A stretch of DNA of 64,000 nucleotides. It comes from Vibrio aphrogenes. Lineage in GTDB: Bacteria; Pseudomonadota; Gammaproteobacteria; Enterobacterales; Vibrionaceae. The stretch spans positions 1,583,619 to 1,647,618 of the forward strand of contig NZ_AP018689.1 in the NCBI RefSeq assembly GCF_002157735.2, in the 5' to 3' direction. A model generated the notes under the pieces. That model did not search any database, was not told the DNA's origin, and saw nothing but the letters and a program-made list of their open reading frames with translations. Position 1 is the stretch's first letter. Each line of letters begins with the position of its first letter. The position numbers and the translations under genes were made by a program. Positions 38,031 to 47,976 of this stretch are shown here, one piece after another.

Positions 38031-39548
38031 TCATGCCCCTTCGTTATGCATCTCTAAATTTGCTAGATCCACTTGCATATCACGCTCTAATTTTGCGTCA
38101 TCATTACGCAGCGAATCGATATGATCGAGATAAGCTTGGTCAATATCACCAGTCACGTATTGTCCACTAAATACTGAGGTTTCAAACTGAGTAATATTGG
38201 GGTTGCCAATACCGACTGCATCCACTAAATCATCAATCTCTTGGAACATTAACGCATCAGCTCCTATCATTTGACAAATTTCGTCAATATCACGACCGTG
38301 AGCGATCAATTCATTAGCGCTAGGCATATCGATACCATACACATTCGGGAAACGAACTTCTGGCGCAGCCGACACCATGTACACATTCTTCGCCCCAGAA
38401 TCACGAGCCATCTCAATGATTTGCTCAGAGGTCGTGCCTCGGACAATAGAATCATCGACTAATAACACATTCTTACCTTTAAACTCCGAACGGATGGCGT
38501 TTAATTTACGACGTACCGATTTTTTACGCTGTTGTTGGCCCGGCATAATGAAAGTTCGCCCAACATAGCGGTTTTTCACAAAGCCTTGACGGTAAGGTTT
38601 ATCGATAAGTTGCGCAATTTCTAACGCAATATCGCACGAAGTTTCAGGAATAGGAATGACCACATCAATGTCTAAATCATCCCATTCACGCTTAATTTTC
38701 TCACCCAGTTTTTTACCCATTTCAACACGTGCGCTGTACACGGAAATTTTATCAATGAAAGAATCTGGACGAGCAAAATACACAAACTCAAAGATACAAG
38801 GATTTAATTTCGGCTCTTCAGCACATTGCTCACTAAATAATTGCCCATCAAAGGTGGCATAAATCGCTTCACCTGGTGCGACATCGCGAACAAAATCAAA
38901 ACCAACCGCATCCAATGCCACCGATTCAGACGCCACCATGTATTCAGCGCGGCCATCAACGACACGTTTACCTAAACATAATGGACGAATGCCGTTAGGA
39001 TCACGAAACGCTACCATACCGTGCCCAATAATCATCGCAGCGACGGCATAAGCACCTTTTACGATGGTGTGAACTTTTCGAATCGCATTAAAGATATCAG
39101 CTTGAGTGAGGGGATAATTTTCGAATTGATCAATTTCTTGGGCGAGGATATTAAGAAGAACTTCTGAGTCGGAGGTGGTATTAATATGACGGCGTCCTTG
39201 TTCAAATAACCACTGCCTGATGTCGTTGGCATTAGTCAAATTACCATTATGGGCTAAGGTTATTCCATAAGGCGAGTTCACGTAAAAAGGCTGTGCTTCA
39301 GAAGCACTTGAACTCCCCGCCGTCGGATAACGAACATGCCCCACACCCACTGTGCCTTGTAGTCTTTGCATGTGCTTAATTTCAAACACATCTTTAACTA
39401 ATCCATTAGCCTTACGTAGACGAAAACGATTGCTATCTATGGTAATAATACCTGCCGCATCTTGGCCACGATGCTGCAGTACCGTTAAAGCATCATAAAT
39501 CGATTGATTGACAGGCGTTACACCTACGATCCCAACAATACCACACAT
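38031..39548 (-). CDS. purF: Amidophosphoribosyltransferase PurF
   Basis: A 505-aa protein. Cys2 directly after Met (MCGIVGIVG) is the glutaminase nucleophile, indicating no propeptide. The PRPP loop is [16 protein letters not shown]. It makes 5-phosphoribosylamine, the first committed step of purine synthesis. It lies 44 bp after cvpA and should share the PurR-controlled promoter seen before cvpA. Confidence 0.98.
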   Translation of the reverse strand: MCGIVGIVGVTPVNQSIYDALTVLQHRGQDAAGIITIDSNRFRLRKANGLVKDVFEIKHMQRLQGTVGVGHVRYPTAGSSSASEAQPFYVNSPYGITLAHNGNLTNANDIRQWLFEQGRRHINTTSDSEVLLNILAQEIDQFENYPLTQADIFNAIRKVHTIVKGAYAVAAMIIGHGMVAFRDPNGIRPLCLGKRVVDGRAEYMVASESVALDAVGFDFVRDVAPGEAIYATFDGQLFSEQCAEEPKLNPCIFEFVYFARPDSFIDKISVYSARVEMGKKLGEKIKREWDDLDIDVVIPIPETSCDIALEIAQLIDKPYRQGFVKNRYVGRTFIMPGQQQRKKSVRRKLNAIRSEFKGKNVLLVDDSIVRGTTSEQIIEMARDSGAKNVYMVSAAPEVRFPNVYGIDMPSANELIAHGRDIDEICQMIGADALMFQEIDDLVDAVGIGNPNITQFETSVFSGQYVTGDIDQAYLDHIDSLRNDDAKLERDMQVDLANLEMHNEGA

Positions 39549-39592
39549 GTCTTAAATCCTCGATTGGTAAAGAACTGGTGCTTACCGTCCCT

Positions 39593-40087
39593 TTAGATAG
39601 CCGCACCAGACAAAAAACTTGATGTTTGTTTTAGATGGTCAAAAAAAGGAGCAATGATTCGACTAAATTGCGGAATCAACTGCGACTCTTTCCACCAATC
39701 TGAATTTGGGAATGCTGTAAAGGCATCCATAAAAAATAACACGACCGCTACGATCAGTACCCCACGCAAAGCGCCAAATACAATCCCTAATACTCTGTCA
39801 GTGCCCGATAAACCAGTTTTAATCACCAATTGACTAACCACGTAGTTCAACAAAGCTCCAACCACTAAAGTGGCAATAAATAACGCCCCTAAAGCAGCGC
39901 CATTGCGGGCCATATCATTTTCGATATTAGTGAAGTAGGCAGCAAGCTTCAGGTAGTATTGAGTGGCAATATAAAATGCTCCACACCAAATCACCAATGA
40001 CAAAGCTTCTTTTACAAAACCACGTACTAAGCTGATCAAAGCTGAAAAGCCGATCACCCCTAAAATGACAAAATCTATCCAAATCAT
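39593..40087 (-). CDS. cvpA: CvpA family membrane protein
   Basis: A 164-aa protein with four predicted membrane segments, beginning MIWIDFVILGVIGFSALISLVRGFVKEALS, the CvpA signature. It is needed for colicin V production in E. coli and affects envelope homeostasis; the mechanism is unclear. cvpA-purF is a conserved operon, and a near-perfect PurR operator lies 48 bp upstream of the ATG. Confidence 0.96.
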   Translation of the reverse strand: MIWIDFVILGVIGFSALISLVRGFVKEALSLVIWCGAFYIATQYYLKLAAYFTNIENDMARNGAALGALFIATLVVGALLNYVVSQLVIKTGLSGTDRVLGIVFGALRGVLIVAVVLFFMDAFTAFPNSDWWKESQLIPQFSRIIAPFFDHLKQTSSFLSGAAI

Positions 40088-40134
40088 AAAATTTACATCT
40101 TAAGTTGGCGCGCATTTTAACAGAAAAATACGCG

Positions 40135-40150
40135 ACGCAAACGTTTTCTT
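40135..40150. promoter_or_regulatory. PurR operator upstream of cvpA-purF
   Basis: ACGCAAACGTTTTCTT matches the PurR consensus ACGCAAACGTTTTCGT at 15 of 16 positions. It sits between dedD and cvpA, showing that cvpA-purF has its own purine-repressed promoter. Confidence 0.9.
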
Positions 40151-40151
40151 A

Positions 40152-40739
40152 TTAATTAAGTGGCTTAAATGTCTGTAATTGACCTTTGAGCCCAGTAATT
40201 TCTTTTAGCTTATCAATTTGTTGTTCCATTTTTTCTTTTGAAACATCAGGACCGATAATTACACGAGATAATCCACCATCTGGTCTTAAATGCGCTTGGA
40301 AACCGCGCTTTTGCAGATCGGCAACGAGCTTCTTCGCGTTATCTTGGTTTTTCAAAGCAACTAACTGAATCATCCAAGCGCTATCATTATATTGATTGGT
40401 TTCCCTCATTGGTGCCGGCTTTTGCGCCACGGTTTTAGGCTTAGTTTGGGTAACAGATGGACGATTGTTCGATTGAGGTTCCGCTTTAGCTGTGGTTGTA
40501 GGTTGCTCTTCAATCGTTTGGCTAACGGGTTCGTCAGGTAAGGCTACATCTAATTCAACCGGTGGCTTAACCTGATGACCAGAGCTTGGCGTTGCCTCAT
40601 GATTAGGTTTGATCGGAATCGCCGCGAAGTCTTCTTTATAATGTTCCTTCTGACCATCAAATACATCAGGTAATACAATGACCCCAATCGCGACTAAGAT
40701 CACCGTCCCTATCAAACGACTTTGAAACTTACTGGCCAT
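40152..40739 (-). CDS. dedD: DedD, SPOR-domain cell-division protein
   Basis: A 195-aa protein: one N-terminal membrane anchor (LIGTVILVAIGVIVLPDVFDG), a Pro/Gln/Lys-rich periplasmic linker, and a C-terminal SPOR domain (AWMIQLVALKNQDNAKKLVADLQKRGFQAHLR...RVIIGPDVS, about 120-195) that binds denuded septal peptidoglycan. Its start overlaps the end of folC by 11 bp, indicating translational coupling. Confidence 0.95.
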   Translation of the reverse strand: MASKFQSRLIGTVILVAIGVIVLPDVFDGQKEHYKEDFAAIPIKPNHEATPSSGHQVKPPVELDVALPDEPVSQTIEEQPTTTAKAEPQSNNRPSVTQTKPKTVAQKPAPMRETNQYNDSAWMIQLVALKNQDNAKKLVADLQKRGFQAHLRPDGGLSRVIIGPDVSKEKMEQQIDKLKEITGLKGQLQTFKPLN

Positions 40740-42018
40740 GCTGACTCCCCATGTTCGTTGTTTGCCAATAATCGAGAACCGCTCCTACCGTATGGAAAGA
40801 ACCGACAACTAAAACCACATCATCTTTAGTAGCGTGTTGATTTGCCTGTACAAAGGCTTCGACAGGCGTCTCAAACTTACCTTCCACCTGTGGAAGATAA
40901 CCGACTAATTCATCCACATTCGCCGCCCTTGGGCCATGCAAAGAAGCAGGATACCAATGAGTGACGACAGAAGACAATGCCGATAAAGTGGAAGCAATAT
41001 CCTTATCATGCAACATTGCCACTACGGCTCGAATGGTTTGGTTAGGATAAGCATGTTTTAGCTGCGTCACCAGATATTGAGCAGAATGTGGATTATGAGC
41101 CACATCTAACAAAATAAGGGGCTGTTGAGACAGAACTTGCATCCGGCCTGCTAGCGTCGCATTGTGCAAGCCATTGACAACATTGACATCGCTAAGCTCT
41201 AAACCAGAGACACTCAAGGCCATCAGGGCGGTAGCCGCATTGGCTAAAGGAAGAGAGGGAATAGGTAAATCGTTTAAATCAAAGCCACCAGACTGCCAAC
41301 GCCAGCGTTGTTGTTTTTCATCCGTCACTTGATAGTTAAATTGCAATCCTACTTGATAAAACTCAGCGCCAATATCATCAGCATGCGCTGCAACGGTATG
41401 AGGGGCTTTCGGTTGTCCACAAATCGCCGGTCGACCTGTACGATAAATTCCTGCCTTTTCAAAGCCAATGACATTAATATCATCACCAAGCCAATCGACA
41501 TGATCTATCGCTAAACTTGTAATCACAGACACATCGTGATCAACCACATTCGTGGCATCTAAGCGCCCTCCTAACCCAACTTCAAGCAAGACTACATCCA
41601 CATTTTGTTGTTGAAATATCCGCAAAGCCGACAAGGTCCCAAACTCAAAAAAGCTTAAACTAATGTCTTTTCTTTGTTGTTCAATAAAATCGAAAGATTG
41701 GGTTAACAATGCATCTGACACATCCTGCCCGTTAATACGTACACGTTCATTATAGTGAATCAGATGAGGAGAACTATAAACACCCACTGTATAGCCGGCA
41801 TCAAGTAAAATGGATTCCATGAGTGCGCAGGTTGACCCTTTCCCATTGGTCCCGGCGACTGTAATCACCGTTGGAGCGGGTTTGGTTAGATTGGCGGCTT
41901 GAGCAACTTGGCTCACGCGATCTAAGCCAAGATCAATGGCACTGGAATGGATATTTTCTAAATAATGAAGCCACATCGCTAAAGGAGATGTGGCTTCAGG
42001 AGAATTAAGTTTGCTCAT
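40729..42018 (-). CDS. folC: Folylpolyglutamate/dihydrofolate synthase FolC
   Basis: A 429-aa Mur-ligase-fold enzyme with P-loop VAGTNGKGSTCA (54-65), YSSPHLIHYNERVRING, VGLGGRLDATNV and a C-terminal DVAHNPHSAQYL motif. It adds glutamate to dihydropteroate and extends folate polyglutamates. It lies in the accD-folC-dedD run shared with E. coli, 104 bp after accD and overlapping dedD. Confidence 0.97.
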   Translation of the reverse strand: MSKLNSPEATSPLAMWLHYLENIHSSAIDLGLDRVSQVAQAANLTKPAPTVITVAGTNGKGSTCALMESILLDAGYTVGVYSSPHLIHYNERVRINGQDVSDALLTQSFDFIEQQRKDISLSFFEFGTLSALRIFQQQNVDVVLLEVGLGGRLDATNVVDHDVSVITSLAIDHVDWLGDDINVIGFEKAGIYRTGRPAICGQPKAPHTVAAHADDIGAEFYQVGLQFNYQVTDEKQQRWRWQSGGFDLNDLPIPSLPLANAATALMALSVSGLELSDVNVVNGLHNATLAGRMQVLSQQPLILLDVAHNPHSAQYLVTQLKHAYPNQTIRAVVAMLHDKDIASTLSALSSVVTHWYPASLHGPRAANVDELVGYLPQVEGKFETPVEAFVQANQHATKDDVVLVVGSFHTVGAVLDYWQTTNMGSQHGQ

Positions 42019-42122
42019 TAAATGCTGAACTCATTATATCTTCACATCAATGAAGATAAGATAACATTTTATTGGCTATTTATCGCAAAAAATAAACCGC
42101 TATTTATCCTAAGATAAAGGGA

Positions 42123-43037
42123 TTATTTTTCTTTCTTATCTGCCACAGGGACTTCATATGCGGCATCATCAGAAGATTCTAATGGAAACTGATAATTCGT
42201 TAATTTAGCCACCAGCTTACCAATACGTGGACGCATCTCACGACGGTCAACGATCATATCAATCGCACCGTGCTCTAATAAGAACTCACTACGTTGGAAG
42301 CCTTCTGGTAGGTTTTCACGTACCGTTTGCTCGATAACACGACGACCAGCAAAACCAATAATGGCTTTTGGCTCACCGATATTGATATCACCTAACATCG
42401 CAAGACTGGCAGACACACCACCGTAAGTAGGGTCTGTCATCACGGAAATAAAAGGCAAACCTTTTTGAGATAAACGTTCTAACGCCGCACTGGTTTTGGC
42501 CATTTGCATCAAGGACATTAATGCTTCTTGCATGCGAGCACCGCCACTTGCAGAGAAACACACTAAACCACAATTATTTTCAATCGCCGCATCGACCGCA
42601 CGAACAAAACGCGCGCCGACTACAGAGCCCATCGAACCGCCCATAAATGAGAATTCAAAAGCACAAGCGACTAATGGCATGCCCATCAGCTCACCTTTCA
42701 TAGCAACAAGAGCTTCGCTTTCACCACTTTCTTTTTGTGCAGTTGAAAGACGGTCTTTATAACGTTTAGAGTCTTTAAACTTCAATTTATCTTTCGGTTC
42801 TAACTCTTGACCAATTTCAACTTGAGTACCGGTATCTAAAAAGGTTTCAAGACGACGACGGCCTTTCATGCGCATGTGATGGTCACACTTAGGACAAACT
42901 TCTAAGTTACGCTCTAACTCTGCTTGATATAACACCTGTTCACAAGAGGTACATTTGGTCCAAATGCCTTCAGGGATAGACGCTTTACGAGTATTAACAA
43001 TATTGGTAGTTGTAAAAATTTTTTCAAGCCAACTCAT
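42123..43037 (-). CDS. accD: Acetyl-CoA carboxylase carboxyltransferase subunit beta
   Basis: A 304-aa protein with the N-terminal zinc finger Cys29/32/48/51 (CTSC...CPKC) and the carboxyltransferase core [23 protein letters not shown] and [16 protein letters not shown]. With AccA it transfers carboxyl from biotin to acetyl-CoA, giving malonyl-CoA for fatty-acid synthesis. A 415-bp gap upstream implies its own promoter. Confidence 0.98.
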   Translation of the reverse strand: MSWLEKIFTTTNIVNTRKASIPEGIWTKCTSCEQVLYQAELERNLEVCPKCDHHMRMKGRRRLETFLDTGTQVEIGQELEPKDKLKFKDSKRYKDRLSTAQKESGESEALVAMKGELMGMPLVACAFEFSFMGGSMGSVVGARFVRAVDAAIENNCGLVCFSASGGARMQEALMSLMQMAKTSAALERLSQKGLPFISVMTDPTYGGVSASLAMLGDINIGEPKAIIGFAGRRVIEQTVRENLPEGFQRSEFLLEHGAIDMIVDRREMRPRIGKLVAKLTNYQFPLESSDDAAYEVPVADKKEK

Positions 43038-43452
43038 GGGAAGACCTTTTAGCTAGATCCCTCGCGTCATGCAAGAGATGAGAATTTGAGAAATAAAATA
43101 CGGAGCAAATTAAAACACATAATGTCCGCAGTGTAGATAAAAAACTGGTTGTACCTATATTAATGCGTTTTAAAAAACACCAAAAATCACAAAAAGGTTA
43201 ACTAATGCACAGTTTTTAATCGAAAAATTGAGATTTATCATACAGTGACGTAATCACGCTAGTGTAATAATAATGTGAAGAAAATCAAACTAATCCATAA
43301 AACTGAAGGTTGATTAGCAATAACAGGCAATCAACCAGCAAAAGATATTAGCAGCCGCAAATGATTCTCCACAACCCCCTTGGTAACACAACCAATTATT
43401 CGCTAAAACCAGTTATTGGCTAAAATAGAGCGAATTGCAGGCTAACATAAAA
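43038..43452. other. 415-bp gene-free stretch upstream of accD
   Basis: No gene or known operator was recognised. Near its truA end there are three degenerate direct repeats of TTATTnGCTAAAA (43396, 43413 and 43457), the last overlapping the final codons of truA. Confidence 0.5.
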
Positions 43453-44250
43453 CTAATTATTAGCTAAAAATAACGGACCAATTGCCACTTTCGGCAAATT
43501 AAAATGTTCTGGATAATCCACATCGACAAGATACAACCCTTCGGCCTTGGCGGTGGCTCCAGCTAAGGTTCGGTCTTTTTGCGCCAACAACCATTCAATC
43601 CATTCGACCTTTTCTTCGCCAGTGCCCACTTTGATCAAGCTCCCAACGATATTTCTCACCATGTGATGTACAAAAGCATTGGCTTTAATATCCACAATCA
43701 CATATTGCCCCATGCGAGAAACATTAAGGTGCATCACATTACGCCACGGACTTCTCGACTGGCAATGTACCGCTCGGAAAGAGGTAAAATCATTTTCGCC
43801 TAACAAGTATTGCCCGGCTTGGTGCATTTTTTGCTCATCGAGCGGATTATGATAATGGCTTACTCCCGAGCTTAATATTCCAGGGCGAAAAGCATTATTA
43901 AAGATGATGTAGCGATATCGACGCGCTGTCGCTGTAAAACGTGCGTGAAACTCATCTGAGACTTCATGCGCCCAACGCACCGCAATATTACTTGGTAAGT
44001 TAGCATTCACACCCATTGTCCAAGCAACTAACTTACGAGAGGCCGTAGTATCAAAGTGTACCACCTGTCCCGTGCCGTGAACGCCTGCGTCGGTTCGCCC
44101 TGCGCATTGCACTTCAATAGGGTGATTCGCGACAATCGATAACGCTTTTTCTAAATGTTCTTGTACACTCGGTACGTCTTTTTGCTTTTGCCAGCCAAAA
44201 AGCTTACTACCATCATATTCAACACCTAAAGCAATGCGCATGTTAACCAC
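43453..44250 (-). CDS. truA: tRNA pseudouridine(38-40) synthase TruA
   Basis: A protein of about 262-265 aa with the catalytic Asp54 in [19 protein letters not shown], and [19 protein letters not shown] near the C-terminus. It makes pseudouridine at positions 38-40 of tRNA anticodon arms. The frame opens at a GTG (44250); an ATG three codons later (44241) is about as likely. Between hubP and accD, a neighbourhood shared by many Vibrio. Confidence 0.96.
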   Translation of the reverse strand: MVNMRIALGVEYDGSKLFGWQKQKDVPSVQEHLEKALSIVANHPIEVQCAGRTDAGVHGTGQVVHFDTTASRKLVAWTMGVNANLPSNIAVRWAHEVSDEFHARFTATARRYRYIIFNNAFRPGILSSGVSHYHNPLDEQKMHQAGQYLLGENDFTSFRAVHCQSRSPWRNVMHLNVSRMGQYVIVDIKANAFVHHMVRNIVGSLIKVGTGEEKVEWIEWLLAQKDRTLAGATAKAEGLYLVDVDYPEHFNLPKVAIGPLFLANN

Positions 44251-44387
44251 TCTTTTTTATACATCAATCAATAAGCCGCAAAGTATATAGACTCAATTAT
44301 GGATAAGAAAGTCATAACCACGTAATTCATTACCTAGCAGTGAGTCTATCGCCACCTTTTCTCAGGTGTAAAACAACCATTTAAACA

Positions 44388-44413
44388 ACAAAAAGACGGC
44401 CCGAAGCCGCCTT
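44388..44413 (-). terminator. Terminator after hubP
   Basis: Minus-strand stem AAGGCGGC/GCCGTCTT (one G-T pair) with loop TTCGG, then T5. Confidence 0.82.
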
Positions 44414-44445
44414 AAATGATAAAACTGTCCTTACATATTATCGAT

Positions 44446-46428
44446 TCACGACAATAACCCTAATAGCTTTTTCGCTTCCTGTTTGAGTGATTGGTCGCCT
44501 TTGGCTAATACTGTTTTGAGTAATTTTTCAGCGGTACGCTTGTCATCCATTTCCATAAAGACGCGAGCAAGATCTAAATGACTGTTCATTTCAGCGTTAA
44601 TATCCACATCGAAAGGTTTGACATCCCCTAACACATCAGGGAACTCATCCAGCCCGACTTCTAAATCTGGTTCATCAGAAGCGTCGACTGTTTCAAATGA
44701 TTGAGCTATTTTAGTTGGTTGATCTATTTCAGGTGGTTGAGCTATTCCAGTTGGTTGAGCTTCGGCTTTTGCTTGCGTTAACTCGTTATGCGCTTTCGTG
44801 GCAACTTCGGCCTGCGATTGCTCGAGGGACTGCTGTTGCGAAACAGACGCCTGTAACTGTGTATTATCGTCAAGTGTTGGAGATACTAGCGCCACCGCTT
44901 GTTCAGATTGAACAGGAGGCTGAGTAATTAAACGTTCATCAAACTCATGTTGCGGAGCTGGCTCGTCTGCTTGTGCTTCTGGAACCTCTTGCATTGACAC
45001 ATCAAATTCGACCGGTTTCATTTCTGCATCAAGGCGCGCTTCATCTTCGCTATAAACCATCGATGCCATGTCATCAAAGCTGATTTCTGTTTCTGTTTCT
45101 GTTTCTGTTTCTGTTTCTGTTTCTGTTTCTGTTTCTGTTTCTGTTTCTGTTTCTGTTTCTTGATAATGGTTATCGACAGCAGAGACATCTGCAAGCAAAA
45201 TTTCCGGATTAACACTCACCTCTTTAGGCTCAACTTTCTGAGTCATTGCCAAGGTTTCTAGCGGTTGATTTGTTTTCGGTTGACGCACAAAAAGCAGTCG
45301 CACAATTAATAAAATCAAGACTAACGGTAATAAGATGATCACCCACAACCAAGGATGTTGATTAGCAATACGTACAAAAGCTTGAGGAGAGTCGATTGAT
45401 GTAGAAGGCGCTTCATCAACCTGCATAGCATTGGCTCGATTGTGATCGCCTATGGCCAAACTGTTTTTCAATTCATTTAACTGCTGCTGAATTTTTGTCA
45501 GTTCATCGGTTAAGCGAGAATTCATTTCCTCAACTTTTTCCATCTCGATGGTTTCAGTGGTTAAATCCGATACTATCGATTGTTGCTCCTCATCCATCAC
45601 CTCATGAGCAGGAGCTTGTGTTGCGATGACCCCATTCACCGGAGCATCAGCTTCTTCGTTTTGTTGCAAGCTAGCCTTTGATACTGAGCTATCCTCTGGC
45701 GACACAGCGTAAACTTGAGAGGTCGCAGCTTGAGAAACGGTGGTTTGAGAAACTGTAGATTGAGAATCCGTTGTTAGTGACGCACTTGCGCTCTGTGAAA
45801 CTGATGCAAGCTCTTGTGGGGATTGAGACGCCGGTTCTGCAACTACAGGTTCTGTAGCCGCTGTTTCGCTAACAACAGCTTCTGTAATAGTAGGTTTTGC
45901 GTCGCCTTCTCGCTCCTCAACGGGCACAGCTAGGCTGGTATAATCTTCTAGTTTGGCTGGCGGGGGGGGAGTAAGGCTTGAATCAACTTGTGAAGGCACC
46001 GGGCGTTGTTTATCGCGCTGAATAACCTCAACGGCTTGTTCTGTAGTGACCTTTTGAATCGCGTCTAATGTGGGTAAGCGCAACATACTGCCGGGAATTA
46101 AACCGTGAATATTATGATCTTCAAACGCCTTAGCATTGAGTTGGTAGGTCGCTAATACCGTTTGAGCCACAGAGACCGACTTCGCAGGACGATAATCTTT
46201 TGCTATCGACCACAACGTTTCCTCTTCTTGCGTTGGCCCATAAGTTGAGGCTATATCATCGTCAGAATACGAGACCGTTGGCAAAGACAGAGATTCCGAT
46301 GTTTGTTGGCTAGACACCTGGCTTATTGGTTCTTCTGCTGTTCTTACCTCATCTGCACAAGCAGCCGGCATTTGCGTTGCAAACAATAAAACAACAGGAG
46401 TGATAAAGTGCTTAAATGTATAGCGCAT
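44446..46428 (-). CDS. hubP: HubP/FimV polar landmark protein
   Basis: A 660-aa protein: signal peptide (to about 25, ATQMPAACA), a periplasmic LysM-like domain (TLWSIAKDYRP...GSMLRLPTLDAI, about 70-122), a coiled segment near 300-330, one membrane span (WLWVIILLPLVLILLIVRLLF, about 358-379), a very acidic cytosolic region, and the FimV C-terminal domain (HLDLARVFMEMDDKRTAEKLL, about 614-660). In Vibrio, HubP recruits ParA-type ATPases for chromosome, flagellum and chemotaxis placement. It is far shorter than V. cholerae HubP. A (Glu-Thr)n tract at about residues 425-449 comes from a hexanucleotide repeat. Confidence 0.9.
   Translation of the reverse strand: MRYTFKHFITPVVLLFATQMPAACADEVRTAEEPISQVSSQQTSESLSLPTVSYSDDDIASTYGPTQEEETLWSIAKDYRPAKSVSVAQTVLATYQLNAKAFEDHNIHGLIPGSMLRLPTLDAIQKVTTEQAVEVIQRDKQRPVPSQVDSSLTPPPPAKLEDYTSLAVPVEEREGDAKPTITEAVVSETAATEPVVAEPASQSPQELASVSQSASASLTTDSQSTVSQTTVSQAATSQVYAVSPEDSSVSKASLQQNEEADAPVNGVIATQAPAHEVMDEEQQSIVSDLTTETIEMEKVEEMNSRLTDELTKIQQQLNELKNSLAIGDHNRANAMQVDEAPSTSIDSPQAFVRIANQHPWLWVIILLPLVLILLIVRLLFVRQPKTNQPLETLAMTQKVEPKEVSVNPEILLADVSAVDNHYQETETETETETETETETETETETETEISFDDMASMVYSEDEARLDAEMKPVEFDVSMQEVPEAQADEPAPQHEFDERLITQPPVQSEQAVALVSPTLDDNTQLQASVSQQQSLEQSQAEVATKAHNELTQAKAEAQPTGIAQPPEIDQPTKIAQSFETVDASDEPDLEVGLDEFPDVLGDVKPFDVDINAEMNSHLDLARVFMEMDDKRTAEKLLKTVLAKGDQSLKQEAKKLLGLLS
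45084..45155. repeat. Hexanucleotide microsatellite (TTTCTG)12 in hubP
   Basis: Twelve perfect TTTCTG units (plus partial ends) encode alternating Glu-Thr on the minus strand. A six-base unit keeps the frame, so slippage alters length only. Confidence 0.97.
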
Positions 46429-46563
46429 ATAAAATTCGGCTGATCCAAGAAGTTAATCAATAAATTTAAATATATAGGATAATACCCCTATTCGGGTAGT
46501 GATGATGTCTAAAAACATCTATTTTTCAGTTATTTTTCTCTCAAACCTCACTTTTCATACCCT

Positions 46564-46610
46564 AAGTTAACCTTAACGGCCAATAAGTTAACCTCAGCTG
46601 CGAATAACTA
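46564..46610. repeat. Palindromic repeat family B, diverged direct pair
   Basis: Two direct 23-bp copies, AAGTTAACCTTAACGGCC-AATAA and AAGTTAACCTCAGCTGCG-AATAA, are related to the unit in the palindrome at 46803-46843. Confidence 0.6.
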
Positions 46611-46802
46611 GAAGTCACTCAATACAGCACTTTGGGCGTCTAACTTCGTTAAAATCAACGCAATAGGCCAGCTATTGACTTATGATTTTGCCTTGTTAGT
46701 CATCCCAAATTGCAATATTGAGAGAAAGCAATCAACCCTATGTACCTGATAGATTTTTTATCTTTTATATATCATAAGGTTAGAGTTGTTATTGTGACAC
46801 TC

Positions 46803-46843
46803 TTATCCGCAGTTGAGGTTAAGTTAACCTCAACTGCGGATAA
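46803..46843. repeat. 41-bp palindrome (family B)
   Basis: Two perfect 20-bp inverted arms, each TTAACCTCAACTGCGGATAA or its complement, meet around a single G. It lies just downstream of the asd terminator, reading leftward. Confidence 0.95.
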
Positions 46844-46847
46844 GTTA

Positions 46848-46884
46848 GAAAAAAAGCCTCATGTTTGACATAAGGCTTTTCGTG
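46848..46884 (-). terminator. Terminator after the asd paralogue
   Basis: An 11-bp stem with one G-T pair (46853-46863 with 46869-46879), followed by T6 on the minus strand. Confidence 0.85.
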
Positions 46885-46916
46885 ATAATCAATTTATATT
46901 ATTGCTGATGGCAGTG

Positions 46917-47930
46917 TTAAAAATAATCTCGGATTAACACTTCGGCAATTTGTACCGCATTGGTGGCCGCTCCTTTACGCACGTTATCAGCCACAACCCA
47001 CATATTGATCCCACTGTGGTGACTAATATCATTACGTACACGCCCTACCATAACGGTATCTTTACCGCCAGCATCACGAACTTGAGTCGGATAATCCTCA
47101 CCACGGAAAACTTCCACCCCTTCCATTTGCTCAAGCATATCCATTACTTGTTCAGCATCGATTGGCGATTGCGTTTCGATGTGTAAAGATTCTGCGTGGC
47201 CATAAAATACCGGAACTCGCACGCAGGTAGGATTGACTTGAATGGATGGGTCGTTGAAAATCTTTTGCGTCTCCCACACCATTTTCATCTCTTCTTTGGT
47301 GTAGCCGTTTTCCATCATCACATCGATTTGTGGAATACAGTTAAAAGCAATTTGCTGTGAGAAAGCATCATTTTCTGCTGGTAAACCATTCAGAAGTTTT
47401 GCAGTTTGTCCTGCTAATTCATCAATGCCCTTTTTACCTGCTCCTGAAACGGATTGATAAGTGGAAACATTAATACGTTCAATACCTACCGCATCATGAA
47501 TCGGCTTTAATGCCACTAACATTTGAATGGTTGAGCAATTTGGGTTAGCAATAATATTACGGTTACGGAACTCAGCAATCGCTTCAGGATTCACTTCTGG
47601 CACCACTAGCGGTACATCAAATTCATAACGGAATTGTGAGGTATTATCAATCACGACAACCCCTTCATCCGCAGCAATTGGTGCCCAATGCGCCGATAAT
47701 TCACCGCCCGCAGAAAAGAGTGCGATATGCACTTGCGACCAGTCAAACTCTTCAACGTTTTGCACTTTGATGGTTTTGCCATTAAAACGATACGTTTTGC
47801 CTTCACTACGCTCACTCGCCAATAAGAATAAATCTCCTACTGGGAATTTACGCTCTTGCAGTACTTCCAGCATGGTTTCGCCAACGGCACCGGTTGCGCC
47901 AAAGATTGCCACGTTAAATTCTTGACTCAT
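46917..47930 (-). CDS. asd: Aspartate-semialdehyde dehydrogenase, second subfamily
   Basis: A 337-aa enzyme with NADP-binding AIFGATGAVGETML, catalytic Cys132 in ANPNCSTIQML, and VPVFYGHAESLHIET with the active-site His. It belongs to the shorter Asd subfamily typical of Gram-positives and Pseudomonas, unlike the E. coli-type copy at 5239-6357. All key residues are present, so it should be active. It is first in transcription after pdxB, 46 bp apart, and ends in a terminator. Confidence 0.95.
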   Translation of the reverse strand: MSQEFNVAIFGATGAVGETMLEVLQERKFPVGDLFLLASERSEGKTYRFNGKTIKVQNVEEFDWSQVHIALFSAGGELSAHWAPIAADEGVVVIDNTSQFRYEFDVPLVVPEVNPEAIAEFRNRNIIANPNCSTIQMLVALKPIHDAVGIERINVSTYQSVSGAGKKGIDELAGQTAKLLNGLPAENDAFSQQIAFNCIPQIDVMMENGYTKEEMKMVWETQKIFNDPSIQVNPTCVRVPVFYGHAESLHIETQSPIDAEQVMDMLEQMEGVEVFRGEDYPTQVRDAGGKDTVMVGRVRNDISHHSGINMWVVADNVRKGAATNAVQIAEVLIRDYF

Positions 47931-47976
47931 TTAAACCTCAATTTAGATATAGAGCGTATGGATTCATTTAAGCTGT

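Larger units (their letters stand above)
46429..46916. other. 488-bp gene-free stretch between asd paralogue and hubP
   Basis: No gene is called. It contains two members of the palindromic repeat family B (46564-46610 and 46803-46843) and the asd terminator (46848-46884). Confidence 0.6.

Noticed and set aside
45018-45215. Rightward/leftward alternate-frame ORF encoding Lys-Gln repeats across the hubP microsatellite
   Set aside because: A frame shadow of the (TTTCTG)n tract; hubP in the other frame has clear domains.
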